Numbered from the stretch's first letter, positions 9,169-17,804 are shown. The stretch is DNA of 36,259 nt from Pedococcus aerophilus (GCF_039532215.1 NZ_BAAARN010000004.1:1-36259), one strand, 5' to 3'. Program-made: numbers and translations. The notes: generated by a model not told the origin, from the letters alone.

Positions 9169-11354
9169 GCGCCCACCTCCACCGGGTCTGGGGTGACGAC
9201 CATCGCGCTGGCAGCCGTCACGTCGACGGCGCAGACCTTGAACTCCGGCATGCCCGACACCGGATCGGTGGCGTCGGTCGTCAACCGGTTCACGCTTCCG
9301 GCGCCACCCCAGTGGAAGGGCATGAAGACCGTGTCCGGACGAATGGTGTCGGTCAGCCGTGCGGGTACGGCGACCGCGCCCCGGGCGGTCGCGAGGCGGA
9401 CCTTCTCTCCGTCGCGGACACCGAGGCGGGCGGCGAGCAGGGGGTGCAGCTCGGCGTACGGTCCGGGCACGGCGGACGCGAGGGCGTCGACCCGACGGGT
9501 CTGGGCGCCGGACTGGTAGTGCTGAAGGACGCGACCGGTGACGAGGTAGAGCGGCGCCTCCGGGCGCAGGTCGTCGGCAGGCCCGAGGTGGTCGACGGCC
9601 ACCATCCGGGCGCGGCCGGTGGCCGTGGGGAAGGTGTCGGTGAAAAGGCGTGGGGTGCCGGGGTGCTCCGGCTCGTCCGCGGGCGTGGCAGGGCAGGGCC
9701 ACCAGACGGCTGAGCTCTCGTCGTCACGGTCGAGGCGCGCGTGGCTCACCCCGCTGTAGTCGGCGCGGCCGCCCTCGCTGGCACGGGCGAGCTCGTCGAA
9801 GACCAGGCTCGGATCGGTGTCCCAGGAGCCGGCGGTGCCCAGCCGTCGGGCCAGCTCGGACCAGATCCACAGCTCGCTGCGCACGCCGACCGGGGGCTCG
9901 ATGGCCTTGCGGCGCCTCAGGATCCGTCCCTCGAGCGAGGTCATGGTGCCCTCCTCCTCGGCCCACTGCGTGACGGGTAGGACGACGTCGGCGAGCAGTG
10001 CGGTCTCCGACGGGACGACGTCGCAGACGACGAGCAGGTCGAGGGCATCGAGGCGCTCCGCGACGCGCTGGCCGTCGGGAGCGCTGACCCGCAGGTTGGA
10101 CCCGTGGACGAGCAGCGCTCGCGGGCCGCCGTCGGTGCCGAGCGACCGGAGCAGCTCCACCGCCGGCTTGCCCTTGCCGGGCAGCGAGGCAGGGTCCACC
10201 CCCCACACGCGGGCCACATGCTCCCGGGCGGCGGGGTCGTCGATCATGCGGTAGCCGGGCAGCTGGTCGGACTTCTGGCCGTGCTCCCGGCCACCCTGGC
10301 CGTTGCCCTGTCCCGTGATGGCGCCGTAGCCGCCGCCCACCCGGCCGGGAAGCCCGAGGACCAGGGCGAGGTTGATGGCTGCCGACACGGTGGCCGTCCC
10401 CTGCCGGGACTGCTCGACCCCGCGGCCGGTGAGCACGAAGGCCCCCCGACCACCGTGGACCGGGCTGGCCGCCGCGAGCAGCCGGGCCGCCGCCCGCAGG
10501 TCGTCGGCGGGGACTCCGCAGACCTGCTCGGCGCGCTCGGGCCACCACAGGGCGCTGCGACGGCGGAGCTCCTCGAGGCCCTCGGTGCGCTGCCGGAGGT
10601 AGGCAGTGTCGTCGAGCTGCTCGGTGAGCAGGACGTGGACCAGGGCCAGCAGCACCACGAGGTCGGTGCCGGGCAGGGGCTGCAGGTGCAGCCCCTGGCC
10701 GTCGGCTGCCAGGTCGGCGGTGGCGCTGCGCCGTGGGTCGACCACGACGAGCCCGCCGCGGCTTCGGACGTCGGCCAGGTGGGCCACCGAGGGCGGCATC
10801 GTCTCGGCGAGGTTGCTGCCGAGCAGGAGGACCGCGCCGGCCTGCGTCAGGTCGGTCAGCGGGAACGGCAGGCCCCGGTCGACGCCGAGCGACCGGTTCG
10901 CCGCCGCCGCGGCACTGCTCATGCAGAACCGTCCGTTGTAATCGATGTTCGCCGTGCCGAGGGCGACCCGGGCGAACTTGCCCAGCTGGTAGGCCTTCTC
11001 GTTCGTCAGGCCACCGCCGCCGAAGACGGCCACGGCATCGGGGCCGTCCTCGGCGCGGATGCGCAGGAGCTGGGCGGCCACGAGGTCGAGCGCCTCGTCC
11101 CAGCTCGCCTCGACCAGGCGACCGCCGAGGCTGCGGACCAGTGGGGCCGTCAGGCGGTCGGGGGACTCGAGCACCGCGGCGCTCGTCCACCCCTTCTGGC
11201 ACAACCCGCCCCGGTTGGTCGGGAAGGCGCGACCCTCGACGGCGACGCTGGCCCCTTCCCTCGCACCAGGGACGGGCGTCAGCGACTGGGCGCACTGCAG
11301 GGCGCAGTACGGACAGTGGGTGGAGGTGCTGGTAGCACCGTCGGGACCGGTCAC
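9165..11354 (-). CDS. narB: Assimilatory nitrate reductase, molybdopterin catalytic subunit
   Basis: A 729-aa Mo-bisMGD oxidoreductase of the NarB/NasA type that reduces nitrate to nitrite in the cytoplasm. The N-terminal [4Fe-4S] ligands are Cys14, Cys17, Cys21 (CPYCALQC) and Cys52 (GLCQKGW). Cys144 in NGRFCMSSA is the expected Mo ligand. The C-terminal molydopterin dinucleotide-binding domain is present (VTGRVLQHYQSGAQTRR...FHWGGAGSVNRLT). Unlike NasA proteins with a C-terminal [2Fe-2S] BFD domain, this one ends after the MGD domain; the BFD domain is on the neighbouring FAD protein. I chose the GTG at 11354, 13 bases after the narK stop with GAGG 11 bases upstream. A longer frame from 11417 would overlap narK by 50 bases and lacks family similarity in the extra 21 residues. 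No signal peptide is visible. Confidence 0.92.
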   Translation of the reverse strand: MTGPDGATSTSTHCPYCALQCAQSLTPVPGAREGASVAVEGRAFPTNRGGLCQKGWTSAAVLESPDRLTAPLVRSLGGRLVEASWDEALDLVAAQLLRIRAEDGPDAVAVFGGGGLTNEKAYQLGKFARVALGTANIDYNGRFCMSSAAAAANRSLGVDRGLPFPLTDLTQAGAVLLLGSNLAETMPPSVAHLADVRSRGGLVVVDPRRSATADLAADGQGLHLQPLPGTDLVVLLALVHVLLTEQLDDTAYLRQRTEGLEELRRRSALWWPERAEQVCGVPADDLRAAARLLAAASPVHGGRGAFVLTGRGVEQSRQGTATVSAAINLALVLGLPGRVGGGYGAITGQGNGQGGREHGQKSDQLPGYRMIDDPAAREHVARVWGVDPASLPGKGKPAVELLRSLGTDGGPRALLVHGSNLRVSAPDGQRVAERLDALDLLVVCDVVPSETALLADVVLPVTQWAEEEGTMTSLEGRILRRRKAIEPPVGVRSELWIWSELARRLGTAGSWDTDPSLVFDELARASEGGRADYSGVSHARLDRDDESSAVWWPCPATPADEPEHPGTPRLFTDTFPTATGRARMVAVDHLGPADDLRPEAPLYLVTGRVLQHYQSGAQTRRVDALASAVPGPYAELHPLLAARLGVRDGEKVRLATARGAVAVPARLTDTIRPDTVFMPFHWGGAGSVNRLTTDATDPVSGMPEFKVCAVDVTAASAMVVTPDPVEVGA

Positions 11355-11367
11355 GGGTGGTCCGACC

Positions 11368-12771
11368 TCAGATCGTCTCGGCGGCGAGCGCCGAGCCGCG
11401 GCGGGCGTACACGACATACGTGGTCGCGGCCATCAGGACGTAGGCGGCGACGAAGACCCACAGGGCCGGGACGAGCGAGCCGTAGGCCTCCTTGGCCATG
11501 GCGAACCCGCGGGGGATGAAGAAGCCGCCGTAGGCACCCACCGCCCCCGCGATGCCGATGCAGCCCGCGGCGGTCTTGCGGGCGGTGGGGAGACGGTCGG
11601 GGCTGACGCCGGCGCGGAACACGGCCGGGATCATGCGGTAGGTCGCACCGTTGCCGATGCCGGCACCGAGGAACAGCACGAGGAAGGAGCCGAAGAACAG
11701 GGCGAAGCTGTGCGACTCCAGGCCCTTGACGGCTCCGAGGGCGCCGGCCGTGAGGGTGGCGAAGGAACCGATGGTGACCCTCGCCCCGCCGAACCGGTCG
11801 GCGACCATGCCGCCGAGCGGGCGGGACAGGGCCCCGATCAGCGCACCGAGAAAGGCGATGGTGGTCGGGGTCTCGGGGAACTGCGTCTTGAGCAGCGTGG
11901 GGAGGGCGCCGGAGTAGCCGATGAACGAGCCGAAGGTGCCGATGTAGAGGAAGGAGATGATCCAGGTGTGCCGGTTGCGCGTGGCCCGGGCGAAGCTGCC
12001 GTAGTCGGAGCGTGCGCCGGACAGGTTGTCCATGCCTCGCCACGCGAGGACGGCGGCGATCAGTGCCAGGGGTATGAACATGAGGCCGGCCCGCTCGAGG
12101 TGCGTTCCGGTGCCGATGACGATGACTGCCGGGACGACGAGCTGGACGATGCCGGTACCGAGGTTGCCGCCAGCAGCGTTCAGCCCCAACGCCTTTCCCT
12201 TCTCCGCCTCCGGGAAGAAGAAGGAGATGTTCGACATCGACGAGGCGAAGTTGCCGCCGCCGAACCCGGCCAGCGCCGCGCAGGTCAGCAGGAGGCCGAA
12301 GGACGACGACGGTTCGGTGACGACCCAGGCCAGGGCGGAGGCCGGGATGAGCAGCAGGAGGGCCGAGATGATCGTCCAGTTGCGACCGCCGAACAGCGGG
12401 ACGGCGAACGTGTAGGGGATGCGGACCGTGGCGCCGACCAGGCTCGGCAGCGCGATCAGCCAGAACTGCTGGTCCAGGGTGAGGCTGAACCCGGCCGCCG
12501 GCAGCAGCGGCACGACCACGCTCCACAGGGCCCAGACGCAGAACCCGAGGAACTCCGCGTAGACGGAGAACGCGAGGTTGCGTCGGGCGATGGCCCGGCC
12601 ACCGCCGCGCCAGAAGGTGGCGTCCTCGGGGTCCCAGTGGTCGATCCATCGGCCGGAACGACGGACCGGGGTGGCAGGGACGGAAGCGGTGCGACCGGCG
12701 GCAGTGGTGGCTGCGGGGTCGGGCGCGGTCGTGTCGGGGGCGGTGGCCGGCTCGCGGGCGGGAGCGGACAT
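11368..12771 (-). CDS. narK: Nitrate/nitrite transporter, NarK-type MFS
   Basis: A 467-aa major facilitator protein with about 12 hydrophobic segments and NarK/NasA-family hallmarks, including GFGGGNFASSMSNISFFFPEAEKGKALGLNAAGGNLGTG in the middle of the N-terminal half and GIGNGATYRMIP in the C-terminal half. It should import nitrate for the downstream reductases and may export nitrite. The first 45 residues form a proline/alanine-rich cytoplasmic extension before WIDHWDPED, a feature common in actinobacterial members. The ATG at 12771 has AAGGAG 10 bases upstream. It is the first gene of the operon, and the GlnR-like box lies 74 bases upstream of its start. Confidence 0.93.
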   Translation of the reverse strand: MSAPAREPATAPDTTAPDPAATTAAGRTASVPATPVRRSGRWIDHWDPEDATFWRGGGRAIARRNLAFSVYAEFLGFCVWALWSVVVPLLPAAGFSLTLDQQFWLIALPSLVGATVRIPYTFAVPLFGGRNWTIISALLLLIPASALAWVVTEPSSSFGLLLTCAALAGFGGGNFASSMSNISFFFPEAEKGKALGLNAAGGNLGTGIVQLVVPAVIVIGTGTHLERAGLMFIPLALIAAVLAWRGMDNLSGARSDYGSFARATRNRHTWIISFLYIGTFGSFIGYSGALPTLLKTQFPETPTTIAFLGALIGALSRPLGGMVADRFGGARVTIGSFATLTAGALGAVKGLESHSFALFFGSFLVLFLGAGIGNGATYRMIPAVFRAGVSPDRLPTARKTAAGCIGIAGAVGAYGGFFIPRGFAMAKEAYGSLVPALWVFVAAYVLMAATTYVVYARRGSALAAETI

Positions 12772-12844
12772 GGGCGGTGCTCCTTCTCGTGGTCAGAGCA
12801 CGTCCTGGTGGACTGCTCTCTCCCGAGGAGGGTCGCAACGTTGT

Positions 12845-12882
12845 GTTTCACGACCGACCGATGCCCGTTAACCATCCGTAAC
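12845..12882 (-). promoter_or_regulatory. GlnR-like operator upstream of narK
   Basis: Read on the minus strand, the site is GTTAC-N6-TTAAC-N6-CGGTC-N6-GAAAC. This fits the actinobacterial GlnR box (gTnAC-N6-GaAAC repeated at a 22-bp period). Half sites 1 and 4 match the consensus, 2 matches in part, and 3 is poor; the spacing is exact. GlnR activates nitrate assimilation operons in Streptomyces and mycobacteria, so the position before narK makes sense. Functional status is inferred. Confidence 0.65.
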
Positions 12883-12908
12883 ACTTGCCGCACAGCACGG
12901 CACCACGC

Positions 12909-12935
12909 GCTGTGAGAAGTCGCAGCTGTGAGAAG
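12909..12935. repeat. Pair of 11-bp direct repeats upstream of the narK GlnR box
   Basis: GCTGTGAGAAG occurs perfectly twice (12909-12919 and 12925-12935), separated by 5 bases, a 16-bp period. The repeats lie between the pncA stop and the GlnR-like box, 26 bases from the latter. Direct repeats are the usual target of OmpR-type winged-helix regulators, so this could be the NnaR operator. That link is inference. Confidence 0.6.
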
Positions 12936-12940
12936 CCGCC

Positions 12941-13531
12941 TCAGGTCAGGACGGGTGTGCCTTCGAGCACGACCTCCGCAGCGGCCAGCTCGACGAGGGC
13001 GCGTTCGGTCGTCTCGCGGGCGACGCCCGCGGTGAGGTCGAGCAGCACGGTGGTCTCGAACCCCTCCTCGGCGGCGTCGAGGGCGGTGGCCCTGACACAG
13101 TGGTCGGTGGCGATCCCGACGACGTCGACCTGCTCGATGGCCCGGTCCCGTAGCCAGTCGGCCAGCGTCGCGCGGTGGTCGGCCTCGACGGTGAATCCCT
13201 CGAAGCCGCTGTAGGCGGCGCTGTGGTGGCCCTTGCGGAAGATCGCCTCGACGTGCTCGAACGCCTTCTCGGCGGCGGGGTGGAACAGGGCCCCGTCACT
13301 CCCGATGCGGCAGTGCGCCGGCCAGGTGTCGACGAAGTCGGGGTTGTCGCTGAAGTGGGCGCCGGGGTCGTCGTGCCAGTCGGCGGTGGCGACGATCACG
13401 GCGTACTCGTCGTGGTGCTCCTCGACGTACGTGCTGATGCGGCCGGCGACCGCAGCCCCACCGGCGACGGCGAGCGACCCGCCCTCGCAGAAGTCGTTCT
13501 GGACGTCGACGAGGACGAGCGCACGGCTCAT
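12941..13531 (-). CDS. pncA: Nicotinamidase/pyrazinamidase
   Basis: A 196-aa isochorismatase-fold amidase that converts nicotinamide to nicotinate for NAD salvage. The catalytic triad is visible: Asp9 (LVDVQND), Lys100 (FRKGHH) and Cys145 (ATDHCVRATA). Asp51 and His53 (ADWHDD) fit the metal site. Length matches the family (about 186-213 aa). Its ATG at 13531 overlaps the kynU stop by 4 bp (ATGA), so it is the second gene of a kynU-pncA operon. The next NAD-salvage enzyme, pncB, is encoded about 3 kb away at 16509-17804. Confidence 0.94.
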   Translation of the reverse strand: MSRALVLVDVQNDFCEGGSLAVAGGAAVAGRISTYVEEHHDEYAVIVATADWHDDPGAHFSDNPDFVDTWPAHCRIGSDGALFHPAAEKAFEHVEAIFRKGHHSAAYSGFEGFTVEADHRATLADWLRDRAIEQVDVVGIATDHCVRATALDAAEEGFETTVLLDLTAGVARETTERALVELAAAEVVLEGTPVLT

Positions 13532-14799
13532 GACCGTGGGCCGTCCGCAGCGTCGAACTCCACGATCGTGTCACGCAGCGCGAGCATGCCGACGACGACC
13601 TCGTCGAAGCTCGTGGACAGGGGCGCGACCCCGATGCGGATGCCGTCGGGATCGCGGTAGTCCGGGATGACGCCCTGCGTCCACAGCGTGGCCGTGATCT
13701 CTCGGAAACCGTTGCGGCGCAACGTGACGTGACCGCCGCGGATCGACGAGTCGCGTGGGCTGGCGATCTCGACCCCCAGAGGGGCGAGCAGGTCGTCGGC
13801 CAGGCGGATGACGAACTCGGTCAGCGCGACCGACTTGGCACGGATCGCCTCGATGCCGGCCTCCGCGATGACGTCGAGGGAGGCTTGCAGCGGCACCATC
13901 GCGAGGATCGGCGGTGTCCCCGAGATGAACGACCGCAGACCGTCGGCCGGGTCGTAGCCGGGGCCCATCTGGAACGCGTCCCGACGGCCGATCCAGCCCC
14001 AGATGGGCTGGCGCAGCGTCCCGTGGTGACGCTGCGCGACATACGCCCAGGCGGGAGCACCCGGCCCACCGTTGAGGTACTTGTAGGTGCAGCCGACCGC
14101 GAGGTCGACGCCCCACTCGTCGAACTGGACCGGCACCGAGCCACCCGTGTGGCTGAGGTCCCACAGGACGAGCCCACCCGCCTCGCGCACCGCGGCGGTG
14201 ATGCCGGCACCGTCGGCGATGAAACCCGAGCGGTAGGCGACGTGGCTGAACACCGCGAGGGCGGTCTTCGGCCCCACCACGGCCCGGACCTGCTCGAGGG
14301 TCACCCCGGCCCGCTCGTCGGCCTCGATCCAGCGCAGCGTGAGGCCGCGCTCGGCGGCGATCCCCTCCAGGACGTAACGGTCGGTCGGGAAGTTGTCGGT
14401 GTCCAGGACGATCTCGTCCCGACCCCGGGCGACCTGGGCGTCGACCGCGGCACGCGACAGCTTGTAGAGCAGCACCGTCGTGGAGTCGCCGACGAACGTC
14501 TGCCCGGGGCCGGCTCCGAGCACGAGCTCGCCGATCCGGTCACCGATGCGGGTCGGCCAGTCCAGCCACTGCTCGTCCCACGAGCGGATCAGGCGGTCGC
14601 CCCACGGGCCCGCCACGAAGGACTGGAGCTGCTCGGCCGCCGCCGCAACCGGCCGGCCGAGGGAGTTGCCGTCGAAGTAGGCGACCAGGTCGGTCCCCTC
14701 CGGCGTGAGGTAGCGGTCGCGCAGGGAGCGCAGCGGGTCGGCGGCATCGAGGTCAGCGGCCTCGGCGCGGAGGTCGGCGGCGATGTCGTGGGAGCTCAT
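13528..14799 (-). CDS. kynU: Kynureninase
   Basis: A 423-aa PLP enzyme that cleaves kynurenine to anthranilate and alanine (or 3-hydroxykynurenine to 3-hydroxyanthranilate). Seen: YFDGNSLGRPV near the start, VLDTDNFPTDRYVLEG, LWDLSHTGGSVPV, and the PLP lysine in CTYKYLNGGPGAPAW (about residue 237), followed by GWIGRRDAFQMGPGYDPADGLRSFISGTPPIL, all as in KynU. The ATG at 14799 is preceded at 6 bases by TAGGAT, so the mRNA is probably leaderless. No other kynurenine-pathway gene is in the window, so whether this serves tryptophan breakdown or NAD synthesis is open. Confidence 0.94.
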   Translation of the reverse strand: MSSHDIAADLRAEAADLDAADPLRSLRDRYLTPEGTDLVAYFDGNSLGRPVAAAAEQLQSFVAGPWGDRLIRSWDEQWLDWPTRIGDRIGELVLGAGPGQTFVGDSTTVLLYKLSRAAVDAQVARGRDEIVLDTDNFPTDRYVLEGIAAERGLTLRWIEADERAGVTLEQVRAVVGPKTALAVFSHVAYRSGFIADGAGITAAVREAGGLVLWDLSHTGGSVPVQFDEWGVDLAVGCTYKYLNGGPGAPAWAYVAQRHHGTLRQPIWGWIGRRDAFQMGPGYDPADGLRSFISGTPPILAMVPLQASLDVIAEAGIEAIRAKSVALTEFVIRLADDLLAPLGVEIASPRDSSIRGGHVTLRRNGFREITATLWTQGVIPDYRDPDGIRIGVAPLSTSFDEVVVGMLALRDTIVEFDAADGPRS

Positions 14800-14805
14800 G
14801 TCCGC

Positions 14806-14811
14806 ATCCTA
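14806..14811 (-). promoter_or_regulatory. Leaderless -10 element of kynU-pncA
   Basis: TAGGAT on the minus strand lies 6 bases before the kynU ATG, with no Shine-Dalgarno sequence between. A transcript starting the usual 6-7 bases after the hexamer would begin at the start codon. Confidence 0.55.
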
Positions 14812-14887
14812 GGAGCACCGCTGTAACGGCGTCAGACCGTCCGGACATGCATGAGGTGTCAGACTTCGTCGTCGTGGAGGGGGATGG

Positions 14888-15472
14888 ATGAGCTCGCCCG
14901 AGCAGCAGTTCTCGGACCTGTTCGAACGCACGCACGGGGCCCTGCTCGGGTATGCCGTGCGGCGGGTCACGGATCCGGCCGACGCCGCCGACGTGGTGGC
15001 CGAGACCTACCTCGTCGCCTGGCGGCGGCTCGAGGACGTCCCACCGGGGGCCCAGGCGCGACCGTGGCTGTTCGGGGTCGCGCGCCGCGTGCTGGCCAAC
15101 CACCATCGAGGGGAGCGGCGACGGCACGCTCTGGCTGACCGCTTGCGGGACTCGTTGCACCAGGTGGTTCCGGGCCCCGACGTCCTCGGGGAGAGCCTCG
15201 TGGAGCGGGCCGTCTCCCGGCTTGGTGAGGACGACCGCGAGCTGTTGCGCCTCGTCGCGTGGGAGGAGCTTGCGCGCGAGGACATCGCGGTGGCCATGGG
15301 GCTGTCCCGCGGCGCCGTGCGGGTCCGATTGCACCGTGCCCGCGCACGGCTGCGTGAGGTGATGACGCAGCTCGAGGACGAGCTGGAACTTGTTGCGGCG
15401 CAACGTTTCGAGACATCCGGACATGACCATCCCAGATGGGCGACCGCCCGTCGCGGCACCGAGGAGATCTGA
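14888..15472 (+). CDS. ECF-type RNA polymerase sigma factor
   Basis: A 194-aa sigma-70 family protein of the extracytoplasmic function group. Region 2 spans about residues 9-52 (LFERTHGALLGYAVRRVTDP...DVVAETYLVAWRRL), and region 4 about 105-155, with the helix-turn-helix REDIAVAMGLSRGAVRVRLHRARARL. There is no region 3. The ATG at 14888 has GGAGGGGG upstream. The stop overlaps the start of the next gene by one base (TGATG), so the two are coupled. The tail after residue 165 is not conserved in ECF proteins. Which signal it answers cannot be told; the downstream membrane protein is the likely controller. Confidence 0.9.
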   Translation: MSSPEQQFSDLFERTHGALLGYAVRRVTDPADAADVVAETYLVAWRRLEDVPPGAQARPWLFGVARRVLANHHRGERRRHALADRLRDSLHQVVPGPDVLGESLVERAVSRLGEDDRELLRLVAWEELAREDIAVAMGLSRGAVRVRLHRARARLREVMTQLEDELELVAAQRFETSGHDHPRWATARRGTEEI

Positions 15473-16482
15473 TGAACGAGTTCCGTGGAGACGAGCTGGT
15501 GGCCCTGCGGGCCGTGCGCCGGCTCGACGACGCGCAGGTCGTCGCGGTGACCGACCGACACGCGCTCGACGCGTTGCGGGAGGGGATCACCATGACGGAC
15601 CGGAACACGACGTCCACGACCGAGGCGCTGCGGAGGGGTGGGCGCCTCGGTCGCAGGGGAATGGCCGCGGGGGCACTCGGCCTGGCGCTGCTCGGGGGCG
15701 GGGCTGCCTACGCCGTCAGCCAGTGGGGGGACACCCCGACCCTGGACCGGCTCAACTGCGCGTCGTCGGTGACCCTCGACCCGCAGGGGGAGCTGCACCT
15801 CGTCGACGGCGTGGACGGTGTCGCCGGGAGCGGCGACGACGTCGCGGACTGCGCGCAGATCCGCCAGGATGCCGGGCGCCCACCGCTCGCAGATCCCTAC
15901 GCCTTCGTCCGGGGTGGTACCCACTTCGTCGTCAGCCGCGCCGGGGTGCCCGCGGCCGTCCTGGCCGAGGCGACGCAGCCGTTGCCCGCCGAGGAGCAGG
16001 CTGCGCTGCTGGAGCTCCGGTCGGCCATGTCCGACTGGGTCGACGGGCCGGAGGGCCAGTGCTTCACCGCGGAGCAGGCGCGGGCCTACGCACAGGACAC
16101 CCTCGGCGATGTCGGTCTGTCCGGCTGGACCGTCGAGGTCGTCGACGGAGCCGGGTCCCAGGGGGCGGGTCCGTGCGCCCTCGTCGACCCGCTGCCACAG
16201 CGGGAGGTGGTCCAGGTGCGCGCCCACGCCCGAGCCGTGCCGCAGGACGACCCGGCGGATGTCGCGCACGTGGTCCACGTCGTCGCAGACGACCTGCGCG
16301 CGAACGTGGCGGCCAAGTGCCTGTCGCTCACCGAGGCGCGGCAGGTCGCCAAGGTCGTCGTCGGCGACGACGGTGAGGTGCGGACGGTCACGGACGAGGC
16401 CGCCGGCTGCACCACGGTGGACATGGAGGTCGGGGGGTCGATCTTCGTGACGCTGCGCGGGCCGGCGGTCGCCAAGCCCTGA
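15472..16482 (+). CDS. Membrane-anchored protein with cysteine-rich outer domain; possible sigma-factor regulator
   Basis: A 336-aa protein of no family I recognise. Residues 1-55 are cytoplasmic and charged. One membrane segment follows at about 60-78 (GMAAGALGLALLGGGAAYAV). The remaining 255 residues would lie outside and contain six cysteines (in LNCASS, VADCAQ, GQCFT, GPCAL, AKCLS and AGCTT), enough for three disulfides. The ATG at 15472 has GAGGAG upstream and overlaps the sigma factor stop (TGATG). A single-pass protein translationally coupled to an ECF sigma gene is commonly its anti-sigma factor, but no ZAS (HxxxCxxC) or other known anti-sigma motif is visible in the N-terminal segment. 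Confidence 0.75.
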   Translation: MNEFRGDELVALRAVRRLDDAQVVAVTDRHALDALREGITMTDRNTTSTTEALRRGGRLGRRGMAAGALGLALLGGGAAYAVSQWGDTPTLDRLNCASSVTLDPQGELHLVDGVDGVAGSGDDVADCAQIRQDAGRPPLADPYAFVRGGTHFVVSRAGVPAAVLAEATQPLPAEEQAALLELRSAMSDWVDGPEGQCFTAEQARAYAQDTLGDVGLSGWTVEVVDGAGSQGAGPCALVDPLPQREVVQVRAHARAVPQDDPADVAHVVHVVADDLRANVAAKCLSLTEARQVAKVVVGDDGEVRTVTDEAAGCTTVDMEVGGSIFVTLRGPAVAKP

Positions 16483-16508
16483 ACGACCCTGACGAGCCCT
16501 GACCCAGC

Positions 16509-17804
16509 TCAGTCCTCGTAGACCGTCGGGATCGCCGGTTCTCCCCGCTGCAGTCGTCGTGCTGCAGCGGGGAGCTCGGCCCGGGACTCGGTGTGGCGCG
16601 TCCGGGCAGCCTCCAGCGTGTGGGCCTCGCTGTCGACGCGCTCGCCCCCTCGGACCAGCGGGACGAGCAGCGCCCGGTCGTCCCCGTCATCGGTCGGCGG
16701 CTCGCCGATCCCGACGATCTCGGCCTCTGCGACTCCTCGGGACGATCGTCGTCGCAGCGCGAACTTGCGCCCCGCCACCGACTGCTTGTCCTTGCTCCTC
16801 TTGGCGACGCCGACCATCGTCCCGGTCGAGTCTTCCCGGGAGACCAGCTTGTAGACCATGCCGGCCGTGGGCGCTCCCGAGCCGGTGACGAGGGACGTGC
16901 CGACGCCGTAGAGGTCCACGGGGCCGGCGGCCAGTCCGGCGATCGCGAACTCGTCGAGGTCGGACGTCACGACGATGCGGGTGCCGGTGTTGCCGAGCCG
17001 GTCGAGCTGCTCGCGCACGTCGCGCGCCTGGACGAGAAGGTCGCCGGAGTCGAGGCGCACGGCACCGAGCTCGGGGCCGGCCAGCTCCACCGCGGTCGCG
17101 ACGGCAGTGGGTACGTCGTAGGTGTCGACGAGGAGGGTGGTGCCCTTGCCGAGGGAGGCGATCTGCGCCGCGAACGCCTCCCTCTCGTCGTCGTGCAGCA
17201 GCGTGAACGCGTGGGCGGCGGTGCCGGCCGTCGGCACGCCGTACCGGCGACCCGCCTCCAGGTTCGAGGTGGTCGCGAACCCCGCGATGTAGGCCGCTCG
17301 GGCGGACGCGACTGCGGCCTCCTCGTGGGTGCGGCGCGAACCCATCTCGATGCACGGTCGCGACCCGGCTGCCGACGTCATCCGCGACGCGGCGGAGGCG
17401 ACGGCGCTGTCGTGGTTGAGGATGCTCAGCACCAGGGTCTCCAGGAGCACCCCGTGCGCGAAGTCCGACTCGACCACGAGCACCGGTGAGCCCGGGAAGT
17501 AGCACTCGCCCTCGGCATACCCCCAGACGTCGCCGGTGAAGCGGAAGCCGGCGAGGAAGTCGAGGGTCTGCTCGTCCACGACCTGGCTCGAACGCAGCCG
17601 CGCGAGCTCCTCGTCGCCGAACCGGAACGCCTCCAGGGCGTCGAGCAGGCGCCCGGTGCCGGCGACGACGCCATACCGGCGACCCTCGGGCAGACGTCGC
17701 GCGAACACCTCGAACACGCACCGTCGGGAGGCGGCACCGCTGCGCAGCGCAGCCTCCACCATGGTCAGCTCGTAGTGGTCGGTGAGCAGTGCGGTGGACT
17801 CCAC
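16509..17804 (-). CDS. pncB: Nicotinate phosphoribosyltransferase
   Basis: A 431-aa enzyme joining nicotinate to PRPP in NAD salvage, the step after PncA. Family features: LLTDHYELTMVEAALRSG at the N terminus (the first residues contact substrate), YFPGSPVLVVE, RRTHEEAAVASARAAYIAGFATTSNLEAG, LDSGDL and YGVGTSLVTGSGAPTAGMVYKLV. Length agrees with actinobacterial PncB. The start is a GTG at 17804 with no Shine-Dalgarno sequence; TAGGCT lies 6 bases upstream, so initiation is probably leaderless. It diverges from clpS with 22 bases between start codons. Confidence 0.93.
   Translation of the reverse strand: MESTALLTDHYELTMVEAALRSGAASRRCVFEVFARRLPEGRRYGVVAGTGRLLDALEAFRFGDEELARLRSSQVVDEQTLDFLAGFRFTGDVWGYAEGECYFPGSPVLVVESDFAHGVLLETLVLSILNHDSAVASAASRMTSAAGSRPCIEMGSRRTHEEAAVASARAAYIAGFATTSNLEAGRRYGVPTAGTAAHAFTLLHDDEREAFAAQIASLGKGTTLLVDTYDVPTAVATAVELAGPELGAVRLDSGDLLVQARDVREQLDRLGNTGTRIVVTSDLDEFAIAGLAAGPVDLYGVGTSLVTGSGAPTAGMVYKLVSREDSTGTMVGVAKRSKDKQSVAGRKFALRRRSSRGVAEAEIVGIGEPPTDDGDDRALLVPLVRGGERVDSEAHTLEAARTRHTESRAELPAAARRLQRGEPAIPTVYED

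Noticed and set aside
14822-14850. TGTAAC upstream of the ECF sigma gene as a possible autoregulated ECF promoter.
   Set aside because: No -10 element (CGTC-type) at the usual 16-17 base spacing could be found, so the match may be chance.
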